From Massilia kyonggiensis (GTDB taxonomy: Bacteria; Pseudomonadota; Gammaproteobacteria; Burkholderiales; Burkholderiaceae_D), in the NCBI RefSeq assembly GCF_024756235.1, contig NZ_JANUGY010000005.1:248001-312000 (forward strand): 64,000 nucleotides of DNA, given 5' to 3'. The position numbers and the translations under genes are program-made. The notes beneath the pieces were generated by a model. That model saw only the letters and a list, made by a program, of their open reading frames with translations, was not told the origin of the DNA and made no database searches. Shown in pieces: positions 43,668 through 52,230 of the stretch. Within the stretch, counting starts at the first letter, position 1; every line of letters begins with the position of its first letter.

Positions 43668-45776
43668 TTAATTGCGCACGTTACCGATTGCGTTCAGCAC
43701 TATCCCGGGCGTGAGCAGCTGCGGCAGCACCACCGGGCGGGCATCCACGCCAGCCGGATAGAACACGTACAGCGGCACGCCGCTGCGGCCGAATTGCGTG
43801 AGCAGCGCGGTGATGCGTTCGTCCTGGCTCGTCCAGTCGCCCTTCAGGTACGTGATCCCGGCCTTGCGGAGCGCTACGCCCACCGCGCCGTCGTTCAGAG
43901 CGACTCTTTCGTTGACGAGGCAGGTGATGCACCAGGAGGCCGTCAGGTTCACGAACACCGGCTTGCCGCTTGCCCGCAGCGCCTGCAGGCGTTCGGCGCT
44001 GTACGGCGTCCAGGTGGCATCGGTCGCGGTGGCCGGTTGCCCGCGCTGGATCCCCGCATGGCCCACCGCCAGCGCCGCGACGACGACCAGGGCAGCGCCG
44101 ACGCCGCCGGCGACGCGCCTCGACGCGGACGCGAAGCGCGTGGCGCCATACAGCCAGGCCGCGAACGCGAGCGCCACCATGCCGCCCAGCGCGGCGGCGC
44201 CGGCGTCCACGCCGCTTTGCCGCGCCAGCACCCACACGAGCCACACGGCCGCGCCGTACATCGGGAACGCGAACGCCTGGCGCACGCGCACCATCCACGG
44301 GCCCGGACGGGGCAGGTGCCGCTGCAGCACGGGACGTGCGCTGAGCAGCAGATAGGGCAGGGCGAGCCCGAGGCCCATGGACAGGAACACGGCCAGCAGC
44401 ACGGCGGGCGGTTGCGCGAGTGCGTACGCGACGGCGCCGCCCATGAACGGCGCCGTGCACGGCGTGGCGACGACAGTGGCCAGCACACCCGTGAAAAAGC
44501 TGCCCGCATGGCCTGCGCGGGACGCGAGCGAATCGCCGACACCCGCCAGCGCGCCGCCGACCTCGAACACGCCCGACAGATTCAGGCCGACGGCGCACAT
44601 CAGATAGGCCGTGGCCAGCACGAACACCGGCGACTGGAACTGGAAGCCCCAGCCGGCCTGCGCGCCGCCCGCCTTCAGCAGGATCAGCGCGACACCCAGT
44701 AGCGCGAAGCTGGCCAGCACGCCCAGCGTGTACGCGGCGCCGTGCAGGCGCGCCGTGCGCGGATCGTCGCGCGCGTGGTCGAGCAGGGACAGCGCCTTGA
44801 TCGACAGGACCGGAAACACGCACGGCATCAGGTTCAGCACGAGGCCGCCCAGCAGCGCAAGCAGCAGGACCAGCGGCAGCGATGCGTCGGCTCCAGGGGC
44901 CGCATCCTCCGGCAGCGCGATCGGTGCCGTACTCGCGGCGAGCGCCGTGTCGATTGCGTAGCCGCGGCTGGCCGTGCGCGTCTTCACGACCAGCACGCCG
45001 CTCAGGCGTGCACCGGATCGTTCGCCCGCGCGCAGGCGCAGGACGAGACGGTCGCCGTCGATGCTCGCGGCCTGCGGGGCACCCGGTGCGATGCGGCCGC
45101 GCGCGTCGTCATAGAACCAGGCGTCGTCGAGATCCGCGCTGCGCACGCCCGTGCCGGACACGGTCAGTGCCACCGCCTTGCCGTCCGTCTCCGCGTGGAC
45201 GCTGCCCGGCGCCGCCGCCGGCAACGCCGCGTGCGCGGGACCGAGCGCCAGCGCGCCCGCGCCGGACGGCATGCCGACCGCCAGCACGGGCAGCGCGAGG
45301 CCGACTTCCGCCTGCTGCGGAATGCACACGTCCTTGCACACCAGCCAGCTCACGCGCGCCCGCACGGGGAACGACGTGCCGGGCCGCGCGTCCTGCGGCA
45401 CCGTCAACGTCGACAGCAGCGTCGCTCGACCGGCGTAGCCGTAGCTCGTGACGGGCCCCGTGCGAAAGCGGGCGGGCACCGGCCACGCGATGGCACCGGC
45501 ACGCGCGCCGGCCGGCAGGTCCCAGGCGATCCGTGTGGGCACGCCCGTCTCGCCGGGATTGATCCAGTAGGTGTGCCATTCCGGCTCGAGGGTCTGCTCG
45601 ACGCCGAACAGGATCCGCTCGCCGGGATGCACGGCATCGGCTGCGGCCAGCAGGCGGATGCGCACGTGGGCGGTAGCCGCCGTGTCGGTGACGTTGGTAC
45701 CGGCCGTAGCGAGCCCCATGAAAAAAAATGCCAGCGCACCGAGGGTGCGCCGGCCGAACGAGGTCAAACGTTGCAT
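43668..45776 (-). CDS. DsbD-family protein-disulphide reductase
   Basis: 702 residues. A signal peptide is followed by an N-terminal periplasmic domain (EPEWHTYWINPGETGVPTRIAW; RVSWLVCKDVCIPQQAEV, with a Cys pair). Next come about eight membrane helices with the two DsbD half motifs (LNLMPCVFPVLSIKAL; VVATPCTAPFMGGAV). A C-terminal thioredoxin-like domain follows, with ASWCITC near residue 615. It moves electrons from cytoplasmic thioredoxin to periplasmic partners. The N-terminal part is of the ScsB/DsbD-like type rather than E. coli DsbD. It is the last gene behind the cytochrome b and rhodanese-like genes, so it probably serves that module or cytochrome c maturation. Confidence 0.88.
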   Translation of the reverse strand: MQRLTSFGRRTLGALAFFFMGLATAGTNVTDTAATAHVRIRLLAAADAVHPGERILFGVEQTLEPEWHTYWINPGETGVPTRIAWDLPAGARAGAIAWPVPARFRTGPVTSYGYAGRATLLSTLTVPQDARPGTSFPVRARVSWLVCKDVCIPQQAEVGLALPVLAVGMPSGAGALALGPAHAALPAAAPGSVHAETDGKAVALTVSGTGVRSADLDDAWFYDDARGRIAPGAPQAASIDGDRLVLRLRAGERSGARLSGVLVVKTRTASRGYAIDTALAASTAPIALPEDAAPGADASLPLVLLLALLGGLVLNLMPCVFPVLSIKALSLLDHARDDPRTARLHGAAYTLGVLASFALLGVALILLKAGGAQAGWGFQFQSPVFVLATAYLMCAVGLNLSGVFEVGGALAGVGDSLASRAGHAGSFFTGVLATVVATPCTAPFMGGAVAYALAQPPAVLLAVFLSMGLGLALPYLLLSARPVLQRHLPRPGPWMVRVRQAFAFPMYGAAVWLVWVLARQSGVDAGAAALGGMVALAFAAWLYGATRFASASRRVAGGVGAALVVVAALAVGHAGIQRGQPATATDATWTPYSAERLQALRASGKPVFVNLTASWCITCLVNERVALNDGAVGVALRKAGITYLKGDWTSQDERITALLTQFGRSGVPLYVFYPAGVDARPVVLPQLLTPGIVLNAIGNVRN

Positions 45777-45782
45777 GCTTGA

Positions 45783-46583
45783 TTACCAGCCTGGCGTGCT
45801 GCTGTAGGTCGTGGGTGGAGGGGAGGTCGCGGGCGCGGCCGCGGGCGGCGGAGGCGGCCGGTGCAGCAGTCTGCCGCTGGCCGCATAGGTCACCGCCGCC
45901 GCGACGAGCAGCGCGACGACGAGTCCGAGCGGGCCGCCGCCGCGCGTCTTCGGCACCGGTGCGACGCGGCCCTGCGCATGCTTCCAGCCGGTGACCATCG
46001 GCTTGATCAGGTTGTGCTTCTTGACGACGAGGTAGAACGCGATCGCGAGGATGTGCAATCCGAGCAGCACGAGCAGCACGTCCGACAGCTGGTGGTGCAG
46101 GCCGGTCAGGCTGTCCGAACGGGCTTTTTCGACCAGGCCGGACAGCGGGCCGTCGAACGCGATGTCGTCGTTGGAAAACAGGCCGGTGCCCGCCTGCACG
46201 GCCAGCAGGCCGAGGAGGCCGAACACGGACAGCGCGCCGAGCGGGTTGTGGCCGATGCCGTGCCAGCGGCCCGTCAGGTAGGCGCGCAGGCGTGACGGGG
46301 TCGGGGCGAAGCTCAGGAAGCGGGCGTGCGTCGAGCCGACGACGCCCCACACGAGGCGGAACGTCACGAGGCCGACGATGGCCAGGCCCGCGCGGCCGTG
46401 CCAGTCCATCCAGTCGCCGCCCAGCTTGGCGGTGACGAAGGCCACGAGGACGGCGATCACGAGGGACCAGTGGAAGATGCGAACCGGCAGGTCCCACAGG
46501 CGGATGCGGGTCGCGTGCGCCGTCGGCGCCGCGGCGAGGCTGCTCGGGTAAAGGTCTGCCTTGGCGGCGGTGCGGACATTCAT
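45783..46583 (-). CDS. membrane cytochrome b (b561/Ni-Fe-hydrogenase b-type subunit family)
   Basis: 266 residues. Membrane helices contain the family His residues: WDLPVRIFHWSLVIAVLVAFVTA, DWHGRAGLAIVGLVTFRLVWGVVGS, LSVFGLLGLLAVQAGTGLF and HHQLSDVLLVLLGLHILAIAFYLVVKKHNLIKPMVTG. A fifth hydrophobic helix is followed by a Pro-rich tail exposed in the periplasm. It should pass electrons between quinone and periplasmic c-type cytochromes. It is between the rhodanese-like gene and dsbD on one transcript. Confidence 0.88.
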   Translation of the reverse strand: MNVRTAAKADLYPSSLAAAPTAHATRIRLWDLPVRIFHWSLVIAVLVAFVTAKLGGDWMDWHGRAGLAIVGLVTFRLVWGVVGSTHARFLSFAPTPSRLRAYLTGRWHGIGHNPLGALSVFGLLGLLAVQAGTGLFSNDDIAFDGPLSGLVEKARSDSLTGLHHQLSDVLLVLLGLHILAIAFYLVVKKHNLIKPMVTGWKHAQGRVAPVPKTRGGGPLGLVVALLVAAAVTYAASGRLLHRPPPPPAAAPATSPPPTTYSSTPGW

Positions 46584-46601
46584 GGCGATCGTCGCGAACG
46601 G

Positions 46602-47066
46602 TTACTGCGCCTGGGCCACGGCCGGTGCCGGTGCGGCGGCCGGCGGTGCGGGCGGTTTGATGTGTTCCACATAACCGCCTTGCTCTTCGTAGTCCTGCGT
46701 GCCGGCGGCACCCGCGACCTTGAAGCCGCGCAGGGTCAGCAGATCGCCCGCGGCGCCGGCGCGATGGGCGCGGTTCGAGACGGTCACGATCTGGCGGTCT
46801 TTCGGGATGTATCGCAGGTACTTCTCGAGGTCCGCGTTCTGGATGCTCAGGAAGACCGGGAACGAACCCTTCGCCGGCAGTTCGTCAGGGCGGCGCACGT
46901 CGAGCACCAGCACTTTGCCCGGCTGGAGCAGCAGCTTGTCGATCTCGGCGCGCGAGAGCTGCTTCGTCTTGTACGTCCACGGTTGCGGCGTGGCGGCCTG
47001 CTGTGCGAACGAGGCTGCGCTCGCGAGGAGCAGGGCGGTGGCGATGGTGGTCTTGAGGATGTTCAT
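46602..47066 (-). CDS. periplasmic rhodanese-fold protein without the catalytic Cys
   Basis: 154 residues. A signal peptide ends near ASFAQQ. The rhodanese frame is visible as LSRAEIDKLLLQPGKVLVLDVRRPDELPAKGSFP and ends GFKVAGAAGTQDYEEQGGYV. The active-site Cys of the CRxGxR loop is replaced by Ser97 (TVSNRAHRAGAAG; TCG codon at 46776-46778), so sulphur transfer is not expected. The tail is Pro/Ala-rich. It may be a binding or scaffold protein. It is the first gene of a three-gene minus-strand run driven by a perfect sigma-54 promoter. Confidence 0.8.
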   Translation of the reverse strand: MNILKTTIATALLLASAASFAQQAATPQPWTYKTKQLSRAEIDKLLLQPGKVLVLDVRRPDELPAKGSFPVFLSIQNADLEKYLRYIPKDRQIVTVSNRAHRAGAAGDLLTLRGFKVAGAAGTQDYEEQGGYVEHIKPPAPPAAAPAPAVAQAQ

Positions 47067-47103
47067 GTGTCGCTTTCATTGTTGTTGGGGGTGTCCTCAT
47101 CGT

Positions 47104-47119
47104 TGCAACTACCGTGCCA
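47104..47119 (-). promoter_or_regulatory. sigma-54 promoter of the rhodanese-cytochrome b-dsbD run
   Basis: The minus strand reads TGGCACGGTAGTTGCA, a perfect match to TGGCACG-N4-TTGCA with 10 bases between GG and GC. The expected start is near 47093, 27 bases before the ATG. Confidence 0.88.
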
Positions 47120-47178
47120 ATCGTTTGCCCCGGATTTGCGGGGCTTGCACGGAACAGCACTGCTGCCTAAGCCAACGT

Positions 47179-47196
47179 CTGCTGAAAAGCGAACAC
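47179..47196. promoter_or_regulatory. 18-bp repeat, putative activator site (copy 1)
   Basis: CTGCTGAAAAGCGAACAC. Its reverse complement, GTGTTCGCTTTTCAGCAG, resembles the copy at 47210 (CTGTTCGCAAAACAGCAG) over the full 18 bases. Centre-to-centre distance is 31 bp, about three helix turns. Confidence 0.5.
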
Positions 47197-47209
47197 CGCG
47201 TACCGCGCA

Positions 47210-47227
47210 CTGTTCGCAAAACAGCAG
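47210..47227. promoter_or_regulatory. 18-bp repeat, putative activator site (copy 2)
   Basis: CTGTTCGCAAAACAGCAG, of the form CTGTT-N8-AGCAG as upstream of tonB. It is centred about 127 bases upstream of both predicted sigma-54 starts in this divergent region. Confidence 0.5.
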
Positions 47228-47319
47228 TCATTACAAGGGGCGCGAATCGAACGTCCTGGATGGCAGGAAGCCCGAGAAATCAAGGGTTTGCGGCATCCGA
47301 TCACGCGATTGCGCGGAGC

Positions 47320-47335
47320 TGGCGCGATAGTTGCA
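47320..47335 (+). promoter_or_regulatory. sigma-54 promoter of the DUF1549-DUF1501-cytochrome operon
   Basis: TGGCGCGATAGTTGCA fits TGGYRYR-N4-TTGCW at every position, with 10 bases between GG and GC. The expected start is near 47347, leaving a leader of about 60 bases before the ATG at 47408. Confidence 0.85.
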
Positions 47336-47407
47336 AAGAGAGAGGCGGGACCATCACCACGCGCATCAACTTTTAGGATCGGATGAACCAATGAGGGAGT
47401 CAGTCAA

Positions 47408-49750
47408 ATGAAAAGCAAGGCCTTGTATCTTGCCGTCGCCTTGAGCTTCGCAGCGGCGGTCGTCTCCGCCGCGGACCAGGACAAGCCGGCAGTCGTGCCG
47501 GCCACCGCGCCATCCAAGGCATGGGCCTATACGCCGGCCGCCGCGCCGGCCGAGCCCACGGTCAAGCAAAGGAAATGGGTGCGTACGCCGGTCGACACCT
47601 ACGTGCTCGCGAAGCTGGAAGCCAAGGGCATCAAGCCGTCGCCCGAAGCGGACCGCGCCACCTTCATCCGCCGCGCCACGCTCGACACGTGGGGCATCCT
47701 GCCGACGCCCGAGGAAGTGAAGGCGTTCGAGAACGACAAGTCGCCCGACGCGTACGAGAAGCTCGTCGACCGCCTGCTGGCATCGCACCACTTCGGCGAG
47801 CGCCAGGCGCGCCGCTGGCTGGACCTCGCGCGCTATGCCGACAGCACCGGCTTCCAGAACGATAACACCCGGCCGAACAACTGGCGCTACCGCGACTACG
47901 TGATCAACGCGTTCAACACGGACAAGCCGTTCAACCGCTTCATCCAGGAACAGCTGGCCGGCGACGAACTGTGGCCCGAGAGCCAGGAAGCGCGCATCGC
48001 GACGGGCTTCCTCGCCGGCTATCCGGACAACTTCAACTCGCGCGACCTCGTCCAGCGCAAGTACCAGATCGAGACGGACATGACGGACCTGGTCGGCGAG
48101 ACCTTCCTGGCGTCCACCATCGGCTGCGCGCGCTGCCACAACCACAAGATGGACAAGGTCAGCCAGAAGGAATACTTCCAGCTGCAGGCCTTCTTCGCCA
48201 ACACGTCCGTCAACGAGAAGACGCCGCTGGCCAAGGGTTCGGAGACGGAGTTCGACAAGGAGTTCCAGAAGCAGCAGGCCGCGTACAACGAGGCGACCAA
48301 GGACATCCGCGCGAAGATGAAGGCGATCCTCGACACGGTCCGCGCGGAAGGGCGCCAGTACTACAACGAGCGCTACCTGAGCGACAGCCGCGAATCGATC
48401 TTCAAGCCGGAGAAGGACTGGAACGCGCTGGACCGCTGGGTCAACTGGCGCAAGCAGTCGGTCGCGTCGGACCAGGAGATCATCGCCTTCCTGAAGCGCA
48501 CGGCCGAGGAAAAGGACCGCGCCGACTTCAAGCCGGAGAACGTCGCCAAATATGAGGAGTACAAGTCGCTGCAGGAACAGCTGAAGAAGTTCGACAAGCT
48601 GCGCCCGGCCAAGGGTTCGGCCACGTACACCACCGCGTTCGAGCTGACGAACAAGGACGTGCCCGAAACCCGCGTGCGCTTTACCGGCATTCACGAGCGT
48701 CCGCTGGAGGCCGTCGAACCGGGCATCCCGGCGCTGTGGGGCGGCAAGGACGTCAAGCTGGACATCCAGCCGACCGACAAATCGTCCGGGCGCCGCACCG
48801 CGCTGGCCAAGTGGGTCAGCAGCGACAGCAATCCGCTGACGGCCCGCGTGTACGCCAACCGCGTGTGGGCACAGTACTTCGACAAGGGCATCGTCGCCAC
48901 CGTCGCCGACTTCGGCCGCGCCGGCGCCAAGCCCACGCACCCGGAACTGCTGGATCACCTGGCCACCGGCTTCGTCCAGAACGGCTGGAACGTGAAGAAG
49001 CTGCACCGCGAGATCCTGCTGTCGTCCACGTACCGCCAGGCCTCCAACGAGCGTCCGGACGTGCAGAAGGTCGATCCGAAGAACGAGCTGCTGGCCGTGT
49101 ACCCGCGCAAGCGCCTGGAAGCGGAAGAGATCCGCGACTCGCTGCTGTACGCATCGGGCCTGCTGGTCGACAAGGTGGGCGGCCCGTCCGTGTTCCCGCC
49201 CGTGCTGAAGAAGGGTGACGGCGGCGGCAAGTCGCGCGACTTCGCCGGCAACCGTGCGTGGACCGTCTCGGACAACAAGGAAGACTGGTACCGCCGCAGC
49301 CTGTACGTGTTCACGCGCCGCAGCTTCCCGTACCCGATCACCCAGAACTTCGATCCGGCCAACCCCAACAACCCGCACCACAAGCGCGACGTGACGACGA
49401 CGCCGCTGCAGGCGCTGACGATGTTCAACAGCGACATCGTGTTCGAGTGGAGCCAGGCACTGGCCGGCCGCGTGATCAACGAGGCGGGCAACAACGAGGA
49501 CGCCCAGCTCACCCGGGTCTACGAGATCCTGTTCTCGCGTGAACCCAACAAGACCGAACGGGCCGCGCTCAAGAGCTTCCTGGCGCAGGAGCAGATCGCG
49601 ATCCGCGAGAAGGCGGCCAGCGGCCAGTTCGAGGTTGCCGTGCCGAGTGGCCTGAAGGACGCCAAGAAGATCGACCCCGTGCGCACCGCCGCCTTCGTCG
49701 ATCTCGTGCACGCCGTCGCCAACTCGAACGATTTCGCATACCGCTTCTAA
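47408..49750 (+). CDS. exported DUF1549/DUF1553 protein with one c-type haem motif
   Basis: 780 residues with a signal peptide (LAVALSFAAAVVSAAD). DUF1549 occupies about 58-270 (RTPVDTYVLAKLEAKGI; ERQARRWLDLARYADSTGFQNDN; CARCHNHKMDKVSQKEYFQLQAFFANT), and DUF1553 about 470-730 (RTALAKWVSSDSNPLTARVYANRVWAQYFDKGIVATVADFGRAGAKPTHPELLDHLA; RRSFPYPITQNFDPANPNNPHHKRDVTTTPLQALTMFNS). C240-x-x-C243-H244 should bind haem c. These domains are abundant in Planctomycetes and their biochemistry is unknown. The N-terminal PSCyt1 cytochrome domain common in those homologues is missing, and the small cytochromes downstream may replace it. First gene of a sigma-54-driven operon, 28 bases before its usual partner DUF1501. 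Confidence 0.92.
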   Translation: MKSKALYLAVALSFAAAVVSAADQDKPAVVPATAPSKAWAYTPAAAPAEPTVKQRKWVRTPVDTYVLAKLEAKGIKPSPEADRATFIRRATLDTWGILPTPEEVKAFENDKSPDAYEKLVDRLLASHHFGERQARRWLDLARYADSTGFQNDNTRPNNWRYRDYVINAFNTDKPFNRFIQEQLAGDELWPESQEARIATGFLAGYPDNFNSRDLVQRKYQIETDMTDLVGETFLASTIGCARCHNHKMDKVSQKEYFQLQAFFANTSVNEKTPLAKGSETEFDKEFQKQQAAYNEATKDIRAKMKAILDTVRAEGRQYYNERYLSDSRESIFKPEKDWNALDRWVNWRKQSVASDQEIIAFLKRTAEEKDRADFKPENVAKYEEYKSLQEQLKKFDKLRPAKGSATYTTAFELTNKDVPETRVRFTGIHERPLEAVEPGIPALWGGKDVKLDIQPTDKSSGRRTALAKWVSSDSNPLTARVYANRVWAQYFDKGIVATVADFGRAGAKPTHPELLDHLATGFVQNGWNVKKLHREILLSSTYRQASNERPDVQKVDPKNELLAVYPRKRLEAEEIRDSLLYASGLLVDKVGGPSVFPPVLKKGDGGGKSRDFAGNRAWTVSDNKEDWYRRSLYVFTRRSFPYPITQNFDPANPNNPHHKRDVTTTPLQALTMFNSDIVFEWSQALAGRVINEAGNNEDAQLTRVYEILFSREPNKTERAALKSFLAQEQIAIREKAASGQFEVAVPSGLKDAKKIDPVRTAAFVDLVHAVANSNDFAYRF

Positions 49751-49778
49751 CTATCAGCACAAGAAAAAGGAAAACAAC

Positions 49779-51230
49779 ATGAGCATCAATTCACGTCGGG
49801 ACTTCCTGATCAAATCCGGCCTCGGTCTCGGCGCCGGCGCCCTGACCGGCCTGCTGCCCGGCGGCGGCCTGCTGTCGGCCGCGACGGCCGCAGAACTGAT
49901 CGACCCGCTCGCGCCCAAGGCGCCGCACTTCCCCGCCAAGATCAAGTCCGTCATCTGGCTCCACCAGAACGGCGCCCCCAGCACGCTGGACCTGTACGAC
50001 TACAAGCCGGACCTGCAGAAGCTCGCGGGCCAGCCCGTGCCGGCATCGTTCCTGAAAGGGATCAAGACGTCGACGCAGGGCGGCGTGGGCAAGCTGTACG
50101 TGTCCAAGGAGCGCACCTGGAAGCAGTATGGCGAGAGCGGCGCCTGGTTTTCGAGCCTGCTGCCGAACCTCGCCCAGCATGCGGACAAGATCACTTTCAT
50201 CAAGTCCAGCACGACGATCGGCGCGACGCACGACATCTCGATCCTAAAACTGAATACCGGTGACCTGAACCCGGGCCGGCCGTCGCTGGGCGCCTGGATC
50301 AGCTATGCGCTCGGCGCCGCCAACCCGGACCTGCCGCCGTACGTCGTGCTGTACAACGGCGACCGCGAACCGTCGGCCGGTTCCGTCAACTGGAGCTCGG
50401 GCTTCCTGCCCGCCGTCTACCAGGGCACCGCGTTCCGTCCGGGCGATTCGCCGATCCTGTACCTGGAGCGCCCGGAACTGCGCAGCGCCGCGCAGCAGCG
50501 GGCGTCGCTGGACCTGCTCAAGCAACTGAACAACCTCGGTGCGCAGCGCTACCCGAACGACACCGAGCTGCGTGCGCGTCTGCGTTCCTATGAACTGGCG
50601 GACCGCATGCAGGTCGCCGCGCCGGCCGCCGTCGACATCAGCAAGGAATCGGCCGCGACGAAGGAGCTGTACGGCCTGAACGACAAGGTCAGCCAGAGCT
50701 ACGGCGAAGTGCTGCTGCGTGCCCGCCGCCTCGTGGAGAACGGCGTCCGCTTCGTCCAGGTGGTGTCCGGCTATCCGGAAGGCGTCGAGTCCGACCGCCA
50801 GAGCTGGGACGCGCACAGCGAGCTGGATGAGAACCACGGCGTGATGGCACGCATGGTCGACAAGCCGATCGCGGGCCTGCTGCACGACCTGAAGGAACGC
50901 GGCCTGCTCGACACGACGCTCGTCGTGTGGGCGTCGGAATTCGGCCGCACGTCGTGGGGCGAGAGCGGCACGGGCCGCGACCACAACCCGTGGGGCTATA
51001 CGCAGTGGATGGCGGGCGGCGGCCTGAAAGCCGGCTACACGTACGGCGAGACGGACGAGGTGGGCCTGCAGGTGGCCGACAAGGACAAGGCCGTCGACAC
51101 GTACGACCTGCACGCCACCGTGCTGCAGCTGATGGGCCTCGACCACCTGAAGACCACCTTCCTCAACAACGGCCGGTCCGAGCGTCCGACCGTCGTGTAC
51201 GGGAAGGTCATCAAGGAGATCCTCGCGTAA
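49779..51230 (+). CDS. exported DUF1501 protein (alkaline phosphatase/sulfatase-like fold)
   Basis: 483 residues. The N-terminus SRRDFLIKSGLGLGAGALTGLLPGG has the Tat-type RR-x-F pattern, so export is probably as a folded protein. DUF1501 signatures include IWLHQNGAPSTLDLYDYKP, then THDISILKLNTGDLNPGRPSLGAWISYALG, and VVWASEFGRTSWGESGTGRDHNPWGYTQWMAGGGLKAGYTYGETDEVG. The DHN/His and EFGR parts lie where metal ligands sit in the phosphatase/sulfatase superfamily. Substrate unknown. DUF1501 and DUF1549/1553 genes commonly occur as pairs, which suggests a joint role. Confidence 0.92.
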   Translation: MSINSRRDFLIKSGLGLGAGALTGLLPGGGLLSAATAAELIDPLAPKAPHFPAKIKSVIWLHQNGAPSTLDLYDYKPDLQKLAGQPVPASFLKGIKTSTQGGVGKLYVSKERTWKQYGESGAWFSSLLPNLAQHADKITFIKSSTTIGATHDISILKLNTGDLNPGRPSLGAWISYALGAANPDLPPYVVLYNGDREPSAGSVNWSSGFLPAVYQGTAFRPGDSPILYLERPELRSAAQQRASLDLLKQLNNLGAQRYPNDTELRARLRSYELADRMQVAAPAAVDISKESAATKELYGLNDKVSQSYGEVLLRARRLVENGVRFVQVVSGYPEGVESDRQSWDAHSELDENHGVMARMVDKPIAGLLHDLKERGLLDTTLVVWASEFGRTSWGESGTGRDHNPWGYTQWMAGGGLKAGYTYGETDEVGLQVADKDKAVDTYDLHATVLQLMGLDHLKTTFLNNGRSERPTVVYGKVIKEILA

Positions 51231-51246
51231 CGCAGGCACGACACAC

Positions 51247-51627
51247 ATGCAGAGAAAACTGATCGCCTTCGGCGCCCTGTTGTCCTTCAGCGCCGGCCTG
51301 GCCTGGGCGGCGGCTGAGCTGGACATGGACCTGATGCAGAACATCGACGATACGAACAAGAGCCTGGCGTCGAACATCGCGCTCAAGGACGGCAAGGCCG
51401 CGATCGCGGATGCGAAGTCCATGAACGCCATGTTCGACACGGTGGAAACGTATTTCGTGCAGAAAGGCGATGCCGCCAACGCGGTCGAGCTGTCGAAGAA
51501 GAGCCGCGAGCTGACCCTCGCGATCGTGGACTCCGTCACGTCCAACGACTACGACAAGGCGACCGATGCCGCGACCACGCTGTCGCGGACCTGCAAGACC
51601 TGCCACACGTTCTACAAGAAAGAGTAG
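51247..51627 (+). CDS. cytochrome c'-like monohaem protein
   Basis: 126 residues with a signal peptide (FGALLSFSAGLAWAAAE) and a four-helix pattern. A single haem motif, C116-K-T-C119-H120, lies near the C-terminus, as in class II cytochromes c' and c556. It lies 16 bases after the DUF1501 gene. Its likely job is electron transfer with the haem protein encoded two genes upstream. Confidence 0.85.
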   Translation: MQRKLIAFGALLSFSAGLAWAAAELDMDLMQNIDDTNKSLASNIALKDGKAAIADAKSMNAMFDTVETYFVQKGDAANAVELSKKSRELTLAIVDSVTSNDYDKATDAATTLSRTCKTCHTFYKKE

Positions 51628-51636
51628 GCGCCGCGC

Positions 51637-52230
51637 TTGAAGAACCTGAAGAACGCGTCCGCGTGCCTCGTGCTCGCCCTGCCGCTCGCGGCGTTGGCGG
51701 GCAACGTGGACGCGGGCCGCATCAAATCGGAATCGGAGCGCTGCCAGGAATGCCACGGCGCCGACGGCAACGGCAACGGCGAGGATGGGAAGTTCGCGCG
51801 GCTGGCCGGCCAGTACCCGGCGTACATCGTCAAGCAGTTGCAGGACTTCCGCAGCGGCGCGCGCAAGCACGACACCATGATGATCATGGCGAAGAGTCTG
51901 GAAGAAGCGGATATCGCCGACATCGCCGCGTACTACGGCGGCCTGCCGAGGATGCGGGGTGAAGCCATCCGGGCGGACGCGGAGGCGGGAAGGCGCCTGT
52001 TCGCGACGTGTGCGGCCTGCCATGGCGCCGACGGCAAGGGCAACGGCAACGCCGCGTTTCCCGTGATCGGCGGGCAGGACGTGAAGTATCTGCGCAACCA
52101 GCTGCTGGCGTGGCGCAGCGGCGAACGCAGGAACAGCCCGGGCGGCGCGATGAACGAGGCCACGAAGGGATTGACGGACGCCGAGATCGACGTATTGGCG
52201 CATTACTTATCGGGGATACAGGAGAGATGA
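51637..52230 (+). CDS. dihaem cytochrome c4-like protein
   Basis: 197 residues, starting at a TTG, the only start that gives a signal peptide (ACLVLALPLAALAGNVDAG). There are two class I haem domains, with CQECH at about 36-40 and CAACH at about 125-129. Each is followed by GADGxGNG, a LAGQYPAYIVKQLQDFRSGAR-type segment and a helix holding the Met ligand (MMIMAKSLEEADIADIAAYYGGL; GGAMNEATKGLTDAEIDVLAHYL). This is the cytochrome c4 layout. It should carry electrons in the periplasm toward a terminal oxidase. Confidence 0.92.
   Translation: MKNLKNASACLVLALPLAALAGNVDAGRIKSESERCQECHGADGNGNGEDGKFARLAGQYPAYIVKQLQDFRSGARKHDTMMIMAKSLEEADIADIAAYYGGLPRMRGEAIRADAEAGRRLFATCAACHGADGKGNGNAAFPVIGGQDVKYLRNQLLAWRSGERRNSPGGAMNEATKGLTDAEIDVLAHYLSGIQER

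Larger units (their letters stand above)
47067..47407. promoter_or_regulatory. divergent sigma-54 regulatory region
   Basis: This 341-base gap holds a sigma-54 promoter in each direction (47104-47119 minus, 47320-47335 plus) and two 18-bp repeats between them (47179-47196 and 47210-47227). No small gene or hairpin terminator is seen. The arrangement lets one enhancer-binding protein switch both transcripts. Confidence 0.65.

Noticed and set aside
47366-49711. A 781-codon minus-strand open frame opposite the DUF1549 gene
   Set aside because: It is a codon-bias shadow: low-complexity Arg/Leu/Val translation, no signal peptide or motif, full overlap with a recognised gene.
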